Of a DNA stretch of 5,232 bases, positions 1 to 5,232 are shown piece after piece. Position 1 is the first letter of the stretch. Each line of letters starts with the position of its first letter. The DNA lies in NCBI GenBank assembly GCA_031281115.1, contig JAITFV010000028.1, forward strand, positions 1 to 5,232, read 5' to 3'. The notes under the pieces were generated by a model that did not search any database, was not told where the DNA came from, and saw only the letters and a list, made by a program, of their open reading frames with translations. Both the position numbers and the translations under genes were made by a program. This DNA comes from Oscillospiraceae bacterium. GTDB lineage: Bacteria > Bacillota > Clostridia > Oscillospirales > Ruminococcaceae.

Positions 1-334
1 ACTTCATTAATTTTTCGAGCTCACCGTGAAGCTCGGTGTAACCATTGGATTCGGCAACGGCAAGAAGGTCAAGGTTTAAAATCTGTTTAAGCGACTCCAC
101 AGCCATAGTCGGGTCTTTGTTGAGCTTAACTAACATAGGCAGGAAGTCTTTTTGCTCGAGAGCAGCGCCTTTTCTGCCGGCTTCACGGTCGGTAGTCGAA
201 GCGGTTTCGAGCGGATTCATCAGTTGAATTATATCAAACTGTTCACCCCCCAAGCCCGCCTGCTTACCTGCGAGGTTGCTTTGAGAATATTGTTTATTGG
301 TTATAGGATTGGAAATTTGTGGGATTACCGCCAT
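1..334 (-). CDS. Hypothetical protein, 5' part only (runs off the left edge)
   Basis: An open frame without stops runs from an ATG at 334 to the window edge, giving the first 111 residues. The start is supported by a strong Shine-Dalgarno site seven bases upstream and by a well-spaced promoter before that. I do not recognise the family. The N-terminal 60 residues are polar and low in hydrophobicity (MAVIPQISNPITNKQYSQSN at the start, then Gly/Gln-rich), so probably flexible. From about residue 62 the sequence looks helical and amphipathic (DFLPMLVKLNKDP, then SLKQILNLDLLAVAE). There is no signal peptide or membrane segment, so a cytoplasmic protein is likely. It is divergent from cheA and shares its control region, which hints at co-regulation with motility, but this is inference only. 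Codon use resembles the che genes. I am confident that it is a gene; its function is unknown. Confidence 0.8.
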   Translation of the reverse strand, partial: MAVIPQISNPITNKQYSQSNLAGKQAGLGGEQFDIIQLMNPLETASTTDREAGRKGAALEQKDFLPMLVKLNKDPTMAVESLKQILNLDLLAVAESNGYTELHGELEKLMK

Positions 335-341
335 ATGAAAC

Positions 342-348
342 TCACCTC
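342..348 (-). promoter_or_regulatory. Ribosome binding site of the divergent hypothetical gene
   Basis: On the - strand the sequence reads GAGGTGA, a seven-base match to the anti-Shine-Dalgarno of 16S rRNA. It is followed by a seven-base spacer and the ATG at 334. It fixes the start codon of the left-edge gene. Confidence 0.8.
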
Positions 349-357
349 TTACTACCT

Positions 358-386
358 ATATTAACATATTTTTTCAGAATTAGCAA
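358..386 (-). promoter_or_regulatory. Probable housekeeping-sigma promoter for the divergent hypothetical gene
   Basis: Read on the - strand, a -35 box TTGCTA (386-381) and a -10 box TAATAT (363-358) are separated by exactly 17 bases. The -10 is preceded by TGT, giving the TGn extended -10 common in Gram-positive bacteria. Each hexamer matches the consensus at four of six positions. Transcription would start near 351, leaving a leader of about 17 bases that holds only the ribosome binding site. Confidence 0.6.
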
Positions 387-397
387 ATTATTTTGAC

Positions 398-429
398 AAA
401 TATTTACCGGAAAGTAAATAAAATATTTA
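398..429. repeat. Operator-like inverted and direct repeat between the divergent promoters
   Basis: TATTTAC (401-407) and GTAAATA (414-420) form a perfect 7-base inverted repeat around a 6-base spacer. Overlapping it, the 9-mer AAATATTTA occurs twice as a direct repeat (398-406 and 421-429), offset by 23 bases, about two helical turns. The block lies upstream of both proposed promoters, where a dimeric regulator could act in both directions. The region is very AT-rich, so chance similarity or a simple A/T-rich upstream element is also possible. Confidence 0.35.
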
Positions 430-468
430 AGATGTTCACAGTTTAGTAACAATCTGCCTGTAAATGTG

Positions 469-477
469 TGCTATAAT
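469..477 (+). promoter_or_regulatory. Extended -10 promoter of the che operon
   Basis: TGC followed by a perfect TATAAT (472-477) forms an extended -10 element. At 16-18 bases upstream there is no good -35 hexamer (around 448-455, AACAATCT), which is tolerated when TGn is present. The predicted transcript would begin near 483-485, about 46-48 bases before the cheA ATG. No convincing motility-sigma (TAAA-N15-GCCGATAA) promoter is visible, so the operon may use the housekeeping sigma factor. Confidence 0.6.
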
Positions 478-490
478 TACGTAGAACGAT

Positions 491-519
491 TCTTTACGGC
501 ATATCAGTGCCGAGAAAGA
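491..519 (+). promoter_or_regulatory. 5'-UTR hairpin next to the cheA ribosome binding site
   Basis: TCTTT (491-495) pairs with AAAGA (515-519) and CGGCA (497-501) pairs with TGCCG (508-512). They are separated by a small internal loop (A496 opposite A513-G514) and capped by the six-base loop TATCAG. All ten pairs are Watson-Crick. The stem starts only about seven bases after the predicted transcription start and ends one base before the Shine-Dalgarno core. It could protect the 5' end or tune ribosome access; which, if either, cannot be told from the sequence. Confidence 0.5.
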
Positions 520-525
520 GAGGGG
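520..525 (+). promoter_or_regulatory. cheA ribosome binding site, deciding the ATG start
   Basis: GAGGGG (520-525) lies five bases before the ATG at 531. It argues for that start rather than the in-frame GTG at 507, which sits at the edge of the hairpin loop, lacks a Shine-Dalgarno site and would add only eight basic residues (MPRKRGVK). Confidence 0.7.
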
Positions 526-530
526 TAAAA

Positions 531-2648
531 ATGGCTAAAATCGAATCCGGCATGGAATCCATGATTGACATGTATATCTTCGAGACCAACACTTTGCTTG
601 AGCAGCTTGATGAAATTCTGCTCAAAACCGAAGAGGCGCAGACATTTACGGATGACGATATAAATGAAATCTTCCGTATAATGCACACCGTTAAGGGTTC
701 GTCTGCGATGATGGGCTTTGATGAACTGCAGTACCTTGCACATAAGGGCGAGGAGTTGTTTTTCATAATAAGAGAAAAGCCCGGTCAGCTTGACGATGTG
801 AGCTTCATTTATGACTTGGTTTTCCGTATGTCCGACCTTTTTAAGGCAGAGGTTGAGCTTATCCAGGGCGAGGAAGAGTATGAGGCAACAGATTTCTCCG
901 ACGTTATAAAAGACCTTGAAAAAGGCGCATCAATGCTGACTGACGGAGCACCTGCAGCCGGTACGGAAGTCGGTACATACGCAGATGTGGAAAAAGAAAA
1001 AGCCGGCGGCTGCCCGGGCGAAGGCGCTGTTACTGTGCGGATTTTCTTCCAGGACGGCTGCAAAATGGAGAACCTGCGCTCTTTTATGCTTCTTAATAAA
1101 ATCCGTGAAGAAGCTGATGTCAGGGGTTTTCATCCCGCTGACCTTGAAGGCGACCCGAATGCCAGTGATGTTATTATTGAAGAAGGTTTCACCGTTACGT
1201 TCAAGTCGGAGAATGACGATAACGATTCAGTATTGAAACTTATAGAAAACGCTATAAACGTAGAATCCTACGAGGTTATAAGTGACGGCAAACCCTCCGA
1301 GACAGAGGCGGCGGAAAGCAGCAGTACGGCGGCGGCTCCTGTTGAAGCGGCTGCGCCTGCAGCGGAAAATATCCCTGCACCCATCGTAATTCCTGCTCCG
1401 GAACCCGCTTTCACTGCAGCACCTGTTCCTGCGGCGTCAAACGCCAATCAAGCGGCAGCTCTCAATACAGGCAAACAAAGTATAATCAGCGTAAATCTCG
1501 CTAAATTAGACCAGCTGCACGATATAGTCGGTGAAATTATCACAACAGAGTCCATGGTAATCTCCAACCCCGAACTCGAGGGACTCAAACTTGAAAGTTT
1601 TCATAAGTCTGCGCGCGAACTTAAAAAACTTACGGATGAACTGCAGGACACTGTAATGTCTATCCGCATGGTTCCGCTCGCCGGGCCTTTCCAGAAGATG
1701 AACAGGATTGTTCGCGACATGAAAATGAAGCTTGGCAAGGACGCCGAACTCAAAATCATGGGTGAAGATACCGAGGTTGACAAAACTATCGTTGACAGCC
1801 TTAACGACCCGTTGATGCACCTTGTTCGCAACTGCATGGACCACGGAATTGAAACCAGCGCTGAAGACCGTGTCGAAAAAGGCAAACCCGCGAAAGCCAC
1901 GGTTACGCTCAATGCGGTAAGCTCGTCCGGAGAAGTAATTATTACCGTAAGCGACGACGGCAAAGGCATCGACTGTGAAAAAGTTCTCAGAAAAGCCGAA
2001 ATGAACGGACTGCTCATGAAGCCCGCGAGCGATTATACCGAGCGTGAAATCCAGCAGATGATTCTGATGGCAGGCTTTTCAACCAACGATGTCGTAACTG
2101 AGTTCAGCGGCAGGGGTGTCGGTATGGACGTTGTGCGCGACAACATAGAAAAATGCGGCGGGACGCTGACGGTTGAAAGCAAAACCGGTTACGGCACTAC
2201 CTTTATAATAAAGATTCCTCTGACGCTTGCGATTATCCAGGGGATGGAAGTTAAAGTTGACAACACTGTCTTTGCGATTCCGATTTCTACAATCAGGCAG
2301 AGCTTCAAGGTGCGTAACGACGAAATAATTCAAGATACTCAGCGCGGAGAAATGATTATGATACGCGGTGAGTGTTACCCGATTATACGTCTGCACGAGA
2401 AGTTTGCGATTCCGAGCGAGATTACCAACTTTGAGGACGGTATTCTTCTTCAGGTTGAAACCGATGGTAAAAATGTCTGCCTGTTTGCTGACAGATTGAT
2501 TGGAGAACAGCAGGTTGTTGTTAAGCCGTTCCCCGCGTATCTCAGCAGATATAATATAAAAGGCGCGGGTTTATCCGGCTGTACAATTATGGGTGACGGG
2601 AGCATATCATTAATTATAGACGTGGCAAACCTGATTGAAGCGTATTAA
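531..2648 (+). CDS. cheA: Chemotaxis sensor histidine kinase CheA
   Basis: CheA is the cytoplasmic kinase of receptor-CheW arrays. It phosphorylates itself on a P1 histidine with ATP and donates the phosphate to CheY and CheB. The 705-residue product, counted from the ATG at 531, has all five domains. P1 (about 10-115) carries the phospho-acceptor His52 in MHTVKGSSAMMGF. A P2-like regulator-docking domain covers about 164-250. An Ala/Pro-rich linker follows (about 256-313). P3, the dimerisation helices, spans about 318-385, ending in SIRMVPL. P4, the ATPase domain, spans about 386-560, with N box HLVRNCMDHGIE (His430, Asn434), G1 DDGKG (475-479), G2 GRGVG (527-531) and GYGTTF (553-558). P5, the CheW-like domain, runs from about 562 to the end. 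Length is usual for a P2-containing CheA. It is first in the operon, with cheW 20 bases downstream. No catalytic residue is missing. The in-frame GTG at 507 is a less likely start. Confidence 0.97.
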   Translation: MAKIESGMESMIDMYIFETNTLLEQLDEILLKTEEAQTFTDDDINEIFRIMHTVKGSSAMMGFDELQYLAHKGEELFFIIREKPGQLDDVSFIYDLVFRMSDLFKAEVELIQGEEEYEATDFSDVIKDLEKGASMLTDGAPAAGTEVGTYADVEKEKAGGCPGEGAVTVRIFFQDGCKMENLRSFMLLNKIREEADVRGFHPADLEGDPNASDVIIEEGFTVTFKSENDDNDSVLKLIENAINVESYEVISDGKPSETEAAESSSTAAAPVEAAAPAAENIPAPIVIPAPEPAFTAAPVPAASNANQAAALNTGKQSIISVNLAKLDQLHDIVGEIITTESMVISNPELEGLKLESFHKSARELKKLTDELQDTVMSIRMVPLAGPFQKMNRIVRDMKMKLGKDAELKIMGEDTEVDKTIVDSLNDPLMHLVRNCMDHGIETSAEDRVEKGKPAKATVTLNAVSSSGEVIITVSDDGKGIDCEKVLRKAEMNGLLMKPASDYTEREIQQMILMAGFSTNDVVTEFSGRGVGMDVVRDNIEKCGGTLTVESKTGYGTTFIIKIPLTLAIIQGMEVKVDNTVFAIPISTIRQSFKVRNDEIIQDTQRGEMIMIRGECYPIIRLHEKFAIPSEITNFEDGILLQVETDGKNVCLFADRLIGEQQVVVKPFPAYLSRYNIKGAGLSGCTIMGDGSISLIIDVANLIEAY

Positions 2649-2653
2649 TTTAT

Positions 2654-2660
2654 AGGAGGT
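2654..2660 (+). promoter_or_regulatory. cheW ribosome binding site for a GTG start
   Basis: A full AGGAGGT lies in the 20-base gap after the cheA stop, with an ideal eight-base spacer to the GTG at 2669. It supports GTG as the true start despite the rarer codon. No in-frame ATG lies close downstream. Confidence 0.85.
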
Positions 2661-2668
2661 AAAGTATT

Positions 2669-3196
2669 GTGGCAAACGGAAGTTCATTATTTGCGCAAAA
2701 CATTAAAAGCTCGGATAAAAAATCAAACCGTACCGAAAAAGAAGAAGAAATTACCAAGGCTCTGACTTTTGCAATCGGCGAGCAGGTTTACGGGATTGAA
2801 ATCCCGTATGTTAAGGAAATTCTCGGTGTGCCGAAAATTACGCGGGTCCCCTGCGCGGAAGTACCCTACTACATCAAAGGTATTATTAACGTCCGAAGCA
2901 AGGTTGTTCCGGTTGTTAATATGCGAGCCTGTTTCGGCAAGGAAGAAATTGAATACAACGAAAAAACCTGTACGATTATCGTCGAGCTTAAAGACATAAC
3001 CGTAGGGTTGATTGTCGATGAGGTTTTGGAAGTTCTCTCCGTAATGCAGAAGAATATCGCGAAAACACCCGACTTAAACAATGTCAACGAAAATAAATTT
3101 ATCGAATATATTCTTGAGATGAAGGACGGAATCAAGCTCATACTTGATATCAAGAAAATTATATTTGACCACGACCTTATGCTCAGATTGGATTAA
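2669..3196 (+). CDS. cheW: Chemotaxis coupling protein CheW
   Basis: CheW is a non-enzymatic adaptor that bridges the tips of chemoreceptors to the P5 domain of CheA in the cytoplasmic signalling array. The 175-residue product has a charged, Lys/Glu-rich N-terminal extension of about 28 residues, probably disordered. A single CheW-like beta-barrel domain follows (about 29-170). Family marks include FAIGEQVYGIEIPYVKEI (34-51), YIKGIINVRSKVVPVVNMR (68-86) and VGLIVDEVLEVL (112-123). The conserved arginine of the NLRG-type turn is present (Arg76), but the usual glycine after it is Ser77 and the usual PVxD is PVVN (Asn84). It starts with GTG behind an ideal ribosome binding site, 20 bases after cheA, and is surely co-transcribed with it. 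Because it is a stand-alone domain next to a complete cheA, the typical coupling role is the best call. A CheV-like protein is excluded because there is no receiver domain. Confidence 0.94.
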   Translation: MANGSSLFAQNIKSSDKKSNRTEKEEEITKALTFAIGEQVYGIEIPYVKEILGVPKITRVPCAEVPYYIKGIINVRSKVVPVVNMRACFGKEEIEYNEKTCTIIVELKDITVGLIVDEVLEVLSVMQKNIAKTPDLNNVNENKFIEYILEMKDGIKLILDIKKIIFDHDLMLRLD

Positions 3197-3231
3197 TTCC
3201 AAGAAAATAATTTGTAAAGCAGGTTTTTATT

Positions 3232-4065
3232 ATGATTATACCACCAAAACTATCCGATGCCGATTTCAAGCGATTGACTGACTTTGTACTTAAAAAATAC
3301 GGCATAAACCTGACACAGAAGAAGATTCTCGTAGAAGGGAGACTTGCAAGTACTATAAAACAACGCGGCTTCGATTCGTTCACAGCTTTCATTGACATGA
3401 TTTTCGCAGACAGAACCGGCACGGAAATGATTAACCTGCTGAACAAATTAACCACGAATCATACGTTTTTTCTGCGTGAAAAAGAGCACTATGACTTTAT
3501 GAAGGACGTTGCTCTGCCTTACATTGAAAAAACCAAAAAAGACCATAAGGTCAACATTTGGAGCGCAGCTTGCTCAAGCGGGGAAGAACCGTACACCAAC
3601 GTCATGGCACTCCTTGAATACTTCGGGCATAAATCGGCTCAGTGGAAAATCGAACACCTTGCGACTGATATTTCCGAGCGGGTCATGAGTAAGGCGAAGG
3701 AAGCTATTTATCACGTGGATTCCATGAAGAATCTGCCTGATACTTGGAAGCGCAAATACTTCACGGCAGTAGAAAACAGCTGCTTTAAGGTTTCGCCCGA
3801 GGTCACGAAACGGGTTACGTTTAAAACTTTCAACCTCATGGACCCTGTGCCTTTCAAGTCTTATCCTTATGACATAATTTTTTGCAGAAACGTAATGATT
3901 TATTTCGAGCATAATACGAAAATCGAGGTTGTAAAACGGCTTTATGAGGCTCTCGCACCCGGCGGGTACTTATTTATCGGTCACGCTGAAAGCATAACCC
4001 GCGACACTACGCAATACAAGTTTATAAAACCTGCAATTTACCGCAGACCTTTACCCGGCGAATAA
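3232..4065 (+). CDS. cheR: Chemotaxis protein methyltransferase CheR
   Basis: CheR transfers methyl groups from S-adenosylmethionine to glutamates of chemoreceptors, raising their kinase-activating output during adaptation. The 277-residue product has the usual family length and layout. A helical N-terminal domain (about 8-75) leads into TTNHTFFLRE (74-83), the family's TNxTxFFRE signature. The Rossmann-type methyltransferase domain follows, with WSAACSSGEEPYT (110-122) as the S-adenosylmethionine-binding loop. ATDIS (144-148) is the acidic motif after strand 2, then come FCRNVMIYF (217-225) and the C-terminal GGYLFIGHAES (244-254). The beta-subdomain region between the two halves is present. 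No TPR extension is seen. The start at 3232 has only a weak AGG Shine-Dalgarno (3221-3223), so its translation may be lower than that of its neighbours or rely on ribosomes finishing cheW 35 bases upstream. Confidence 0.96.
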   Translation: MIIPPKLSDADFKRLTDFVLKKYGINLTQKKILVEGRLASTIKQRGFDSFTAFIDMIFADRTGTEMINLLNKLTTNHTFFLREKEHYDFMKDVALPYIEKTKKDHKVNIWSAACSSGEEPYTNVMALLEYFGHKSAQWKIEHLATDISERVMSKAKEAIYHVDSMKNLPDTWKRKYFTAVENSCFKVSPEVTKRVTFKTFNLMDPVPFKSYPYDIIFCRNVMIYFEHNTKIEVVKRLYEALAPGGYLFIGHAESITRDTTQYKFIKPAIYRRPLPGE

Positions 4066-4071
4066 GAAAAA

Positions 4072-4133
4072 TCTCTAAACCCACTACCCCGGTGCTTTGC
4101 GCCGCCTCTTATCAAAAGAGGGAATTTAGGAGA
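4072..4133 (+). promoter_or_regulatory. Predicted RNA fold over the cheB ribosome binding site
   Basis: The 72-base gap between cheR and cheB can form a three-way junction. Hairpin 1 pairs CGGTGC (4090-4095) with GCGCCG (4099-4104), with one G-U pair and a TTT loop. Hairpin 2, directly adjacent, pairs CCTCTT (4105-4110) with AAGAGG (4116-4121). A closing stem pairs TCTCTAAA (4072-4079) with TTTAGGAGA (4125-4133), with one bulged G. The right arm contains the cheB Shine-Dalgarno AGGAG (4128-4132), which lies five bases before the ATG and would be hidden. No run of T follows, so it is not a standard terminator. The pairing was found by eye; no energy was calculated. Confidence 0.4.
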
Positions 4134-4137
4134 AAAA

Positions 4138-5163
4138 ATGCAAAAAAAGATTAGACTGCTTATAGTTGATGATTCAATCATCTTCAGAACAATGCTTACA
4201 AAATCGCTGAACTCTTTCAACGAGATTGAAGTAATTGATTCTGCGGGAGACGCTTTTGAAGCAAAGGAAAAAATAGTAAAGCTGAAACCCGACGTTATAA
4301 CGCTTGACGTCGAGATGCCTAAAATGAACGGCATTGAATTTCTGAAGAGGATAATGCCGGAGCATCCGATTCCGACCGTTGTTGTAACTTCATCGCCCAT
4401 AAATGCGTTTGACGCGATTTCAGTGGGCGCGGTTGAGTTTATAAAAAAACCGACAAAGATTGAAACCGATGCATTCATCGCGGAGCTTGCGAAAAAGGTA
4501 ATCATAGCTTCCAACGCGAGGGTGAGAAGGATTTCCGCGGCATCGCTCAAGACAGCTTCGCCGATACCTTTAGCTACGATTGCGAGCGGTGTGCGCTCCA
4601 ATAAAATCATTGCAATCGGCGCGTCTACGGGCGGAACCGAGGCACTCGCGAGCGTACTCGAAAACCTGCCGAAAACTACACCCGGAATCATCATTGTTCA
4701 GCATATGCCTGCCGGTTTCACGAAGATGTATGCTGAAAGGCTTAACCGTATTTGCAACATGGCAGCGCGAGAAGCCGTTGACGGTGACCGCGTTGAAACA
4801 GGCACAATCCTTGTTGCGGCGGGAGAGTATCATTTGAAACTGCATAGAGACACGCGGGGTTTTTACATATCGAGTAAGCGCGGCGACAAGGTTTCGGGAC
4901 ACTGTCCGTCGGTTGATGTGATGTTCGACAGCGTAGCGGAGGTTGCGAAAAGCAACGCAATCGGTATCATTCTCACGGGTATGGGCGCAGACGGCGCGAA
5001 GGGCTTGTTAAATATGAAAAAAACGGGCGCGTTCACAATCGGGCAGGATAAAGATACTTGTGTGGTTTACGGTATGCCGATGGTGGCATTCAACATAGGT
5101 GCAGTGACGAAACAAGCGCCGTTACAGGCGATACCGAAGCTTATGATGGATAATTTAAGATGA
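4138..5163 (+). CDS. cheB: Chemotaxis response regulator protein-glutamate methylesterase CheB
   Basis: CheB removes the methyl esters placed by CheR on receptor glutamates and can also deamidate receptor glutamines. It is activated when CheA phosphorylates its receiver domain, giving negative feedback. The 341-residue product is full length. The receiver (about 4-122) has the acidic pair Asp11-Asp12, the phospho-acceptor Asp57 in TLDVEMPKMNG, Thr84 and Lys104 (FIKKPT). A linker (about 123-153) leads to the methylesterase domain (about 155-340). Its catalytic triad is visible as Ser163 in GASTGGT, His189 in VQHMPAGFT and Asp285 in LTGMGADGAKG. The conserved HxPSVDVxF motif appears as HCPSVDVMF (255-263). 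The ATG at 4138 follows AGGAG by five bases. The gene ends with tandem in-frame stops, TGA then TAA, just before a terminator. It is last in the operon and forms the adaptation pair with cheR. Confidence 0.97.
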   Translation: MQKKIRLLIVDDSIIFRTMLTKSLNSFNEIEVIDSAGDAFEAKEKIVKLKPDVITLDVEMPKMNGIEFLKRIMPEHPIPTVVVTSSPINAFDAISVGAVEFIKKPTKIETDAFIAELAKKVIIASNARVRRISAASLKTASPIPLATIASGVRSNKIIAIGASTGGTEALASVLENLPKTTPGIIIVQHMPAGFTKMYAERLNRICNMAAREAVDGDRVETGTILVAAGEYHLKLHRDTRGFYISSKRGDKVSGHCPSVDVMFDSVAEVAKSNAIGIILTGMGADGAKGLLNMKKTGAFTIGQDKDTCVVYGMPMVAFNIGAVTKQAPLQAIPKLMMDNLR

Positions 5164-5169
5164 TAAACG

Positions 5170-5232
5170 TCCTAAAAATCCTCATTAAAAACGTTGCGAA
5201 TGTACGTTTTTAATGAGGATTTTCTATTAGGA
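5170..5232. terminator. Long stem-loop terminator after cheB, possibly bidirectional
   Basis: A perfect 20-base-pair stem joins 5175-5194 to 5204-5223 around a nine-base loop (TGCGAATGT). The + strand stem ends in TTTT and continues CTATT. On the - strand the corresponding tail is a run of five T, so both directions could terminate. A further five pairs (TCCTA at 5170-5174 with TAGGA at 5228-5232) can form outside a four-base bulge. It starts within about 10 bases of the cheB stop, which fits the end of the operon. The stem is mostly A/T, weaker per pair than a classic GC-rich terminator but unusually long. Confidence 0.75.

Noticed and set aside
152..364. A 70-codon + strand frame upstream of cheA
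   Set aside because: It overlaps the well-supported - strand gene and its promoter, has no ribosome binding site, and shows no recognisable protein character.
393..420. A consensus TTGACA (393-398) as -35 of a second che promoter
   Set aside because: The only candidate -10 at acceptable spacing (TAAATA, 16 bases) matches three of six positions, and the better TAAAAT is 20 bases away. The extended TATAAT at 472-477 is a much stronger candidate.
509..516. GCCGAGAA resembling the motility-sigma (sigma-28/D) -10 GCCGATAA
   Set aside because: There is no TAAA-type -35 about 15 bases upstream (the sequence there is pyrimidine-rich), and the element would leave almost no leader before the cheA ribosome binding site.
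507..530. GTG at 507 as the start of cheA, adding eight residues
   Set aside because: It has no Shine-Dalgarno site and falls at the edge of the leader hairpin loop. The ATG at 531 has GAGGGG at five bases, and the added residues match no part of a CheA P1 domain.
1300..1470. The Ala/Pro-rich stretch in cheA as a possible inserted or low-complexity repeat element
   Set aside because: It lies exactly between P2 and P3, where CheA proteins normally have a flexible linker. The reading frame is continuous and there is no exact DNA repeat.
4038..4694. A 218-codon - strand frame antisense to cheR/cheB
   Set aside because: It lies opposite two unmistakable genes and spans the cheR-cheB gap. Its Ser/Ile/Phe-rich translation is typical of a frame mirrored from a coding strand.

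Overview
The window carries a compact chemotaxis signalling operon on the + strand, in the order cheA-cheW-cheR-cheB. A divergent gene of unknown function runs off the left edge on the - strand. Base composition is moderate in the genes and AT-rich between the divergent starts. Shine-Dalgarno sites are purine-rich, one being a full AGGAGGT, and the promoters look housekeeping-type with extended -10 elements. Together with the CheA and CheW sequence style, this suggests a motile Gram-positive anaerobe of the Clostridia. That placement is an inference and is not proven by anything in the window.

Layout: 1-334 (-) holds the first 111 codons of an unrecognised protein. 335-530 is the divergent control region. 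It holds a promoter and ribosome binding site for the left gene, an AT-rich inverted/direct repeat that looks like an operator, an extended -10 promoter for the che operon, and a 5'-UTR hairpin next to the cheA ribosome binding site. 531-2648 is cheA, 2669-3196 cheW (GTG start), 3232-4065 cheR and 4138-5163 cheB. The 72-nt gap between cheR and cheB can fold into a structure that covers the cheB ribosome binding site. After cheB, a long perfect stem-loop (5175-5223) probably ends the transcript.

How the genes work together: CheW links receptors to the kinase CheA, which phosphorylates itself on a histidine and passes the phosphate to response regulators. CheR methylates receptor glutamates and CheB, switched on by CheA, removes those methyl groups. 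The window thus encodes the kinase core plus the whole methylation-adaptation pair. It contains no cheY, receptor, cheC, cheD or phosphatase gene, although CheA keeps a P2-like regulator-docking domain. At least CheY and the receptors must therefore be encoded elsewhere. All four proteins look intact and keep their key catalytic residues. I see no undescribed enzymatic system. The less ordinary material is in the non-coding DNA and in the unknown divergent gene.
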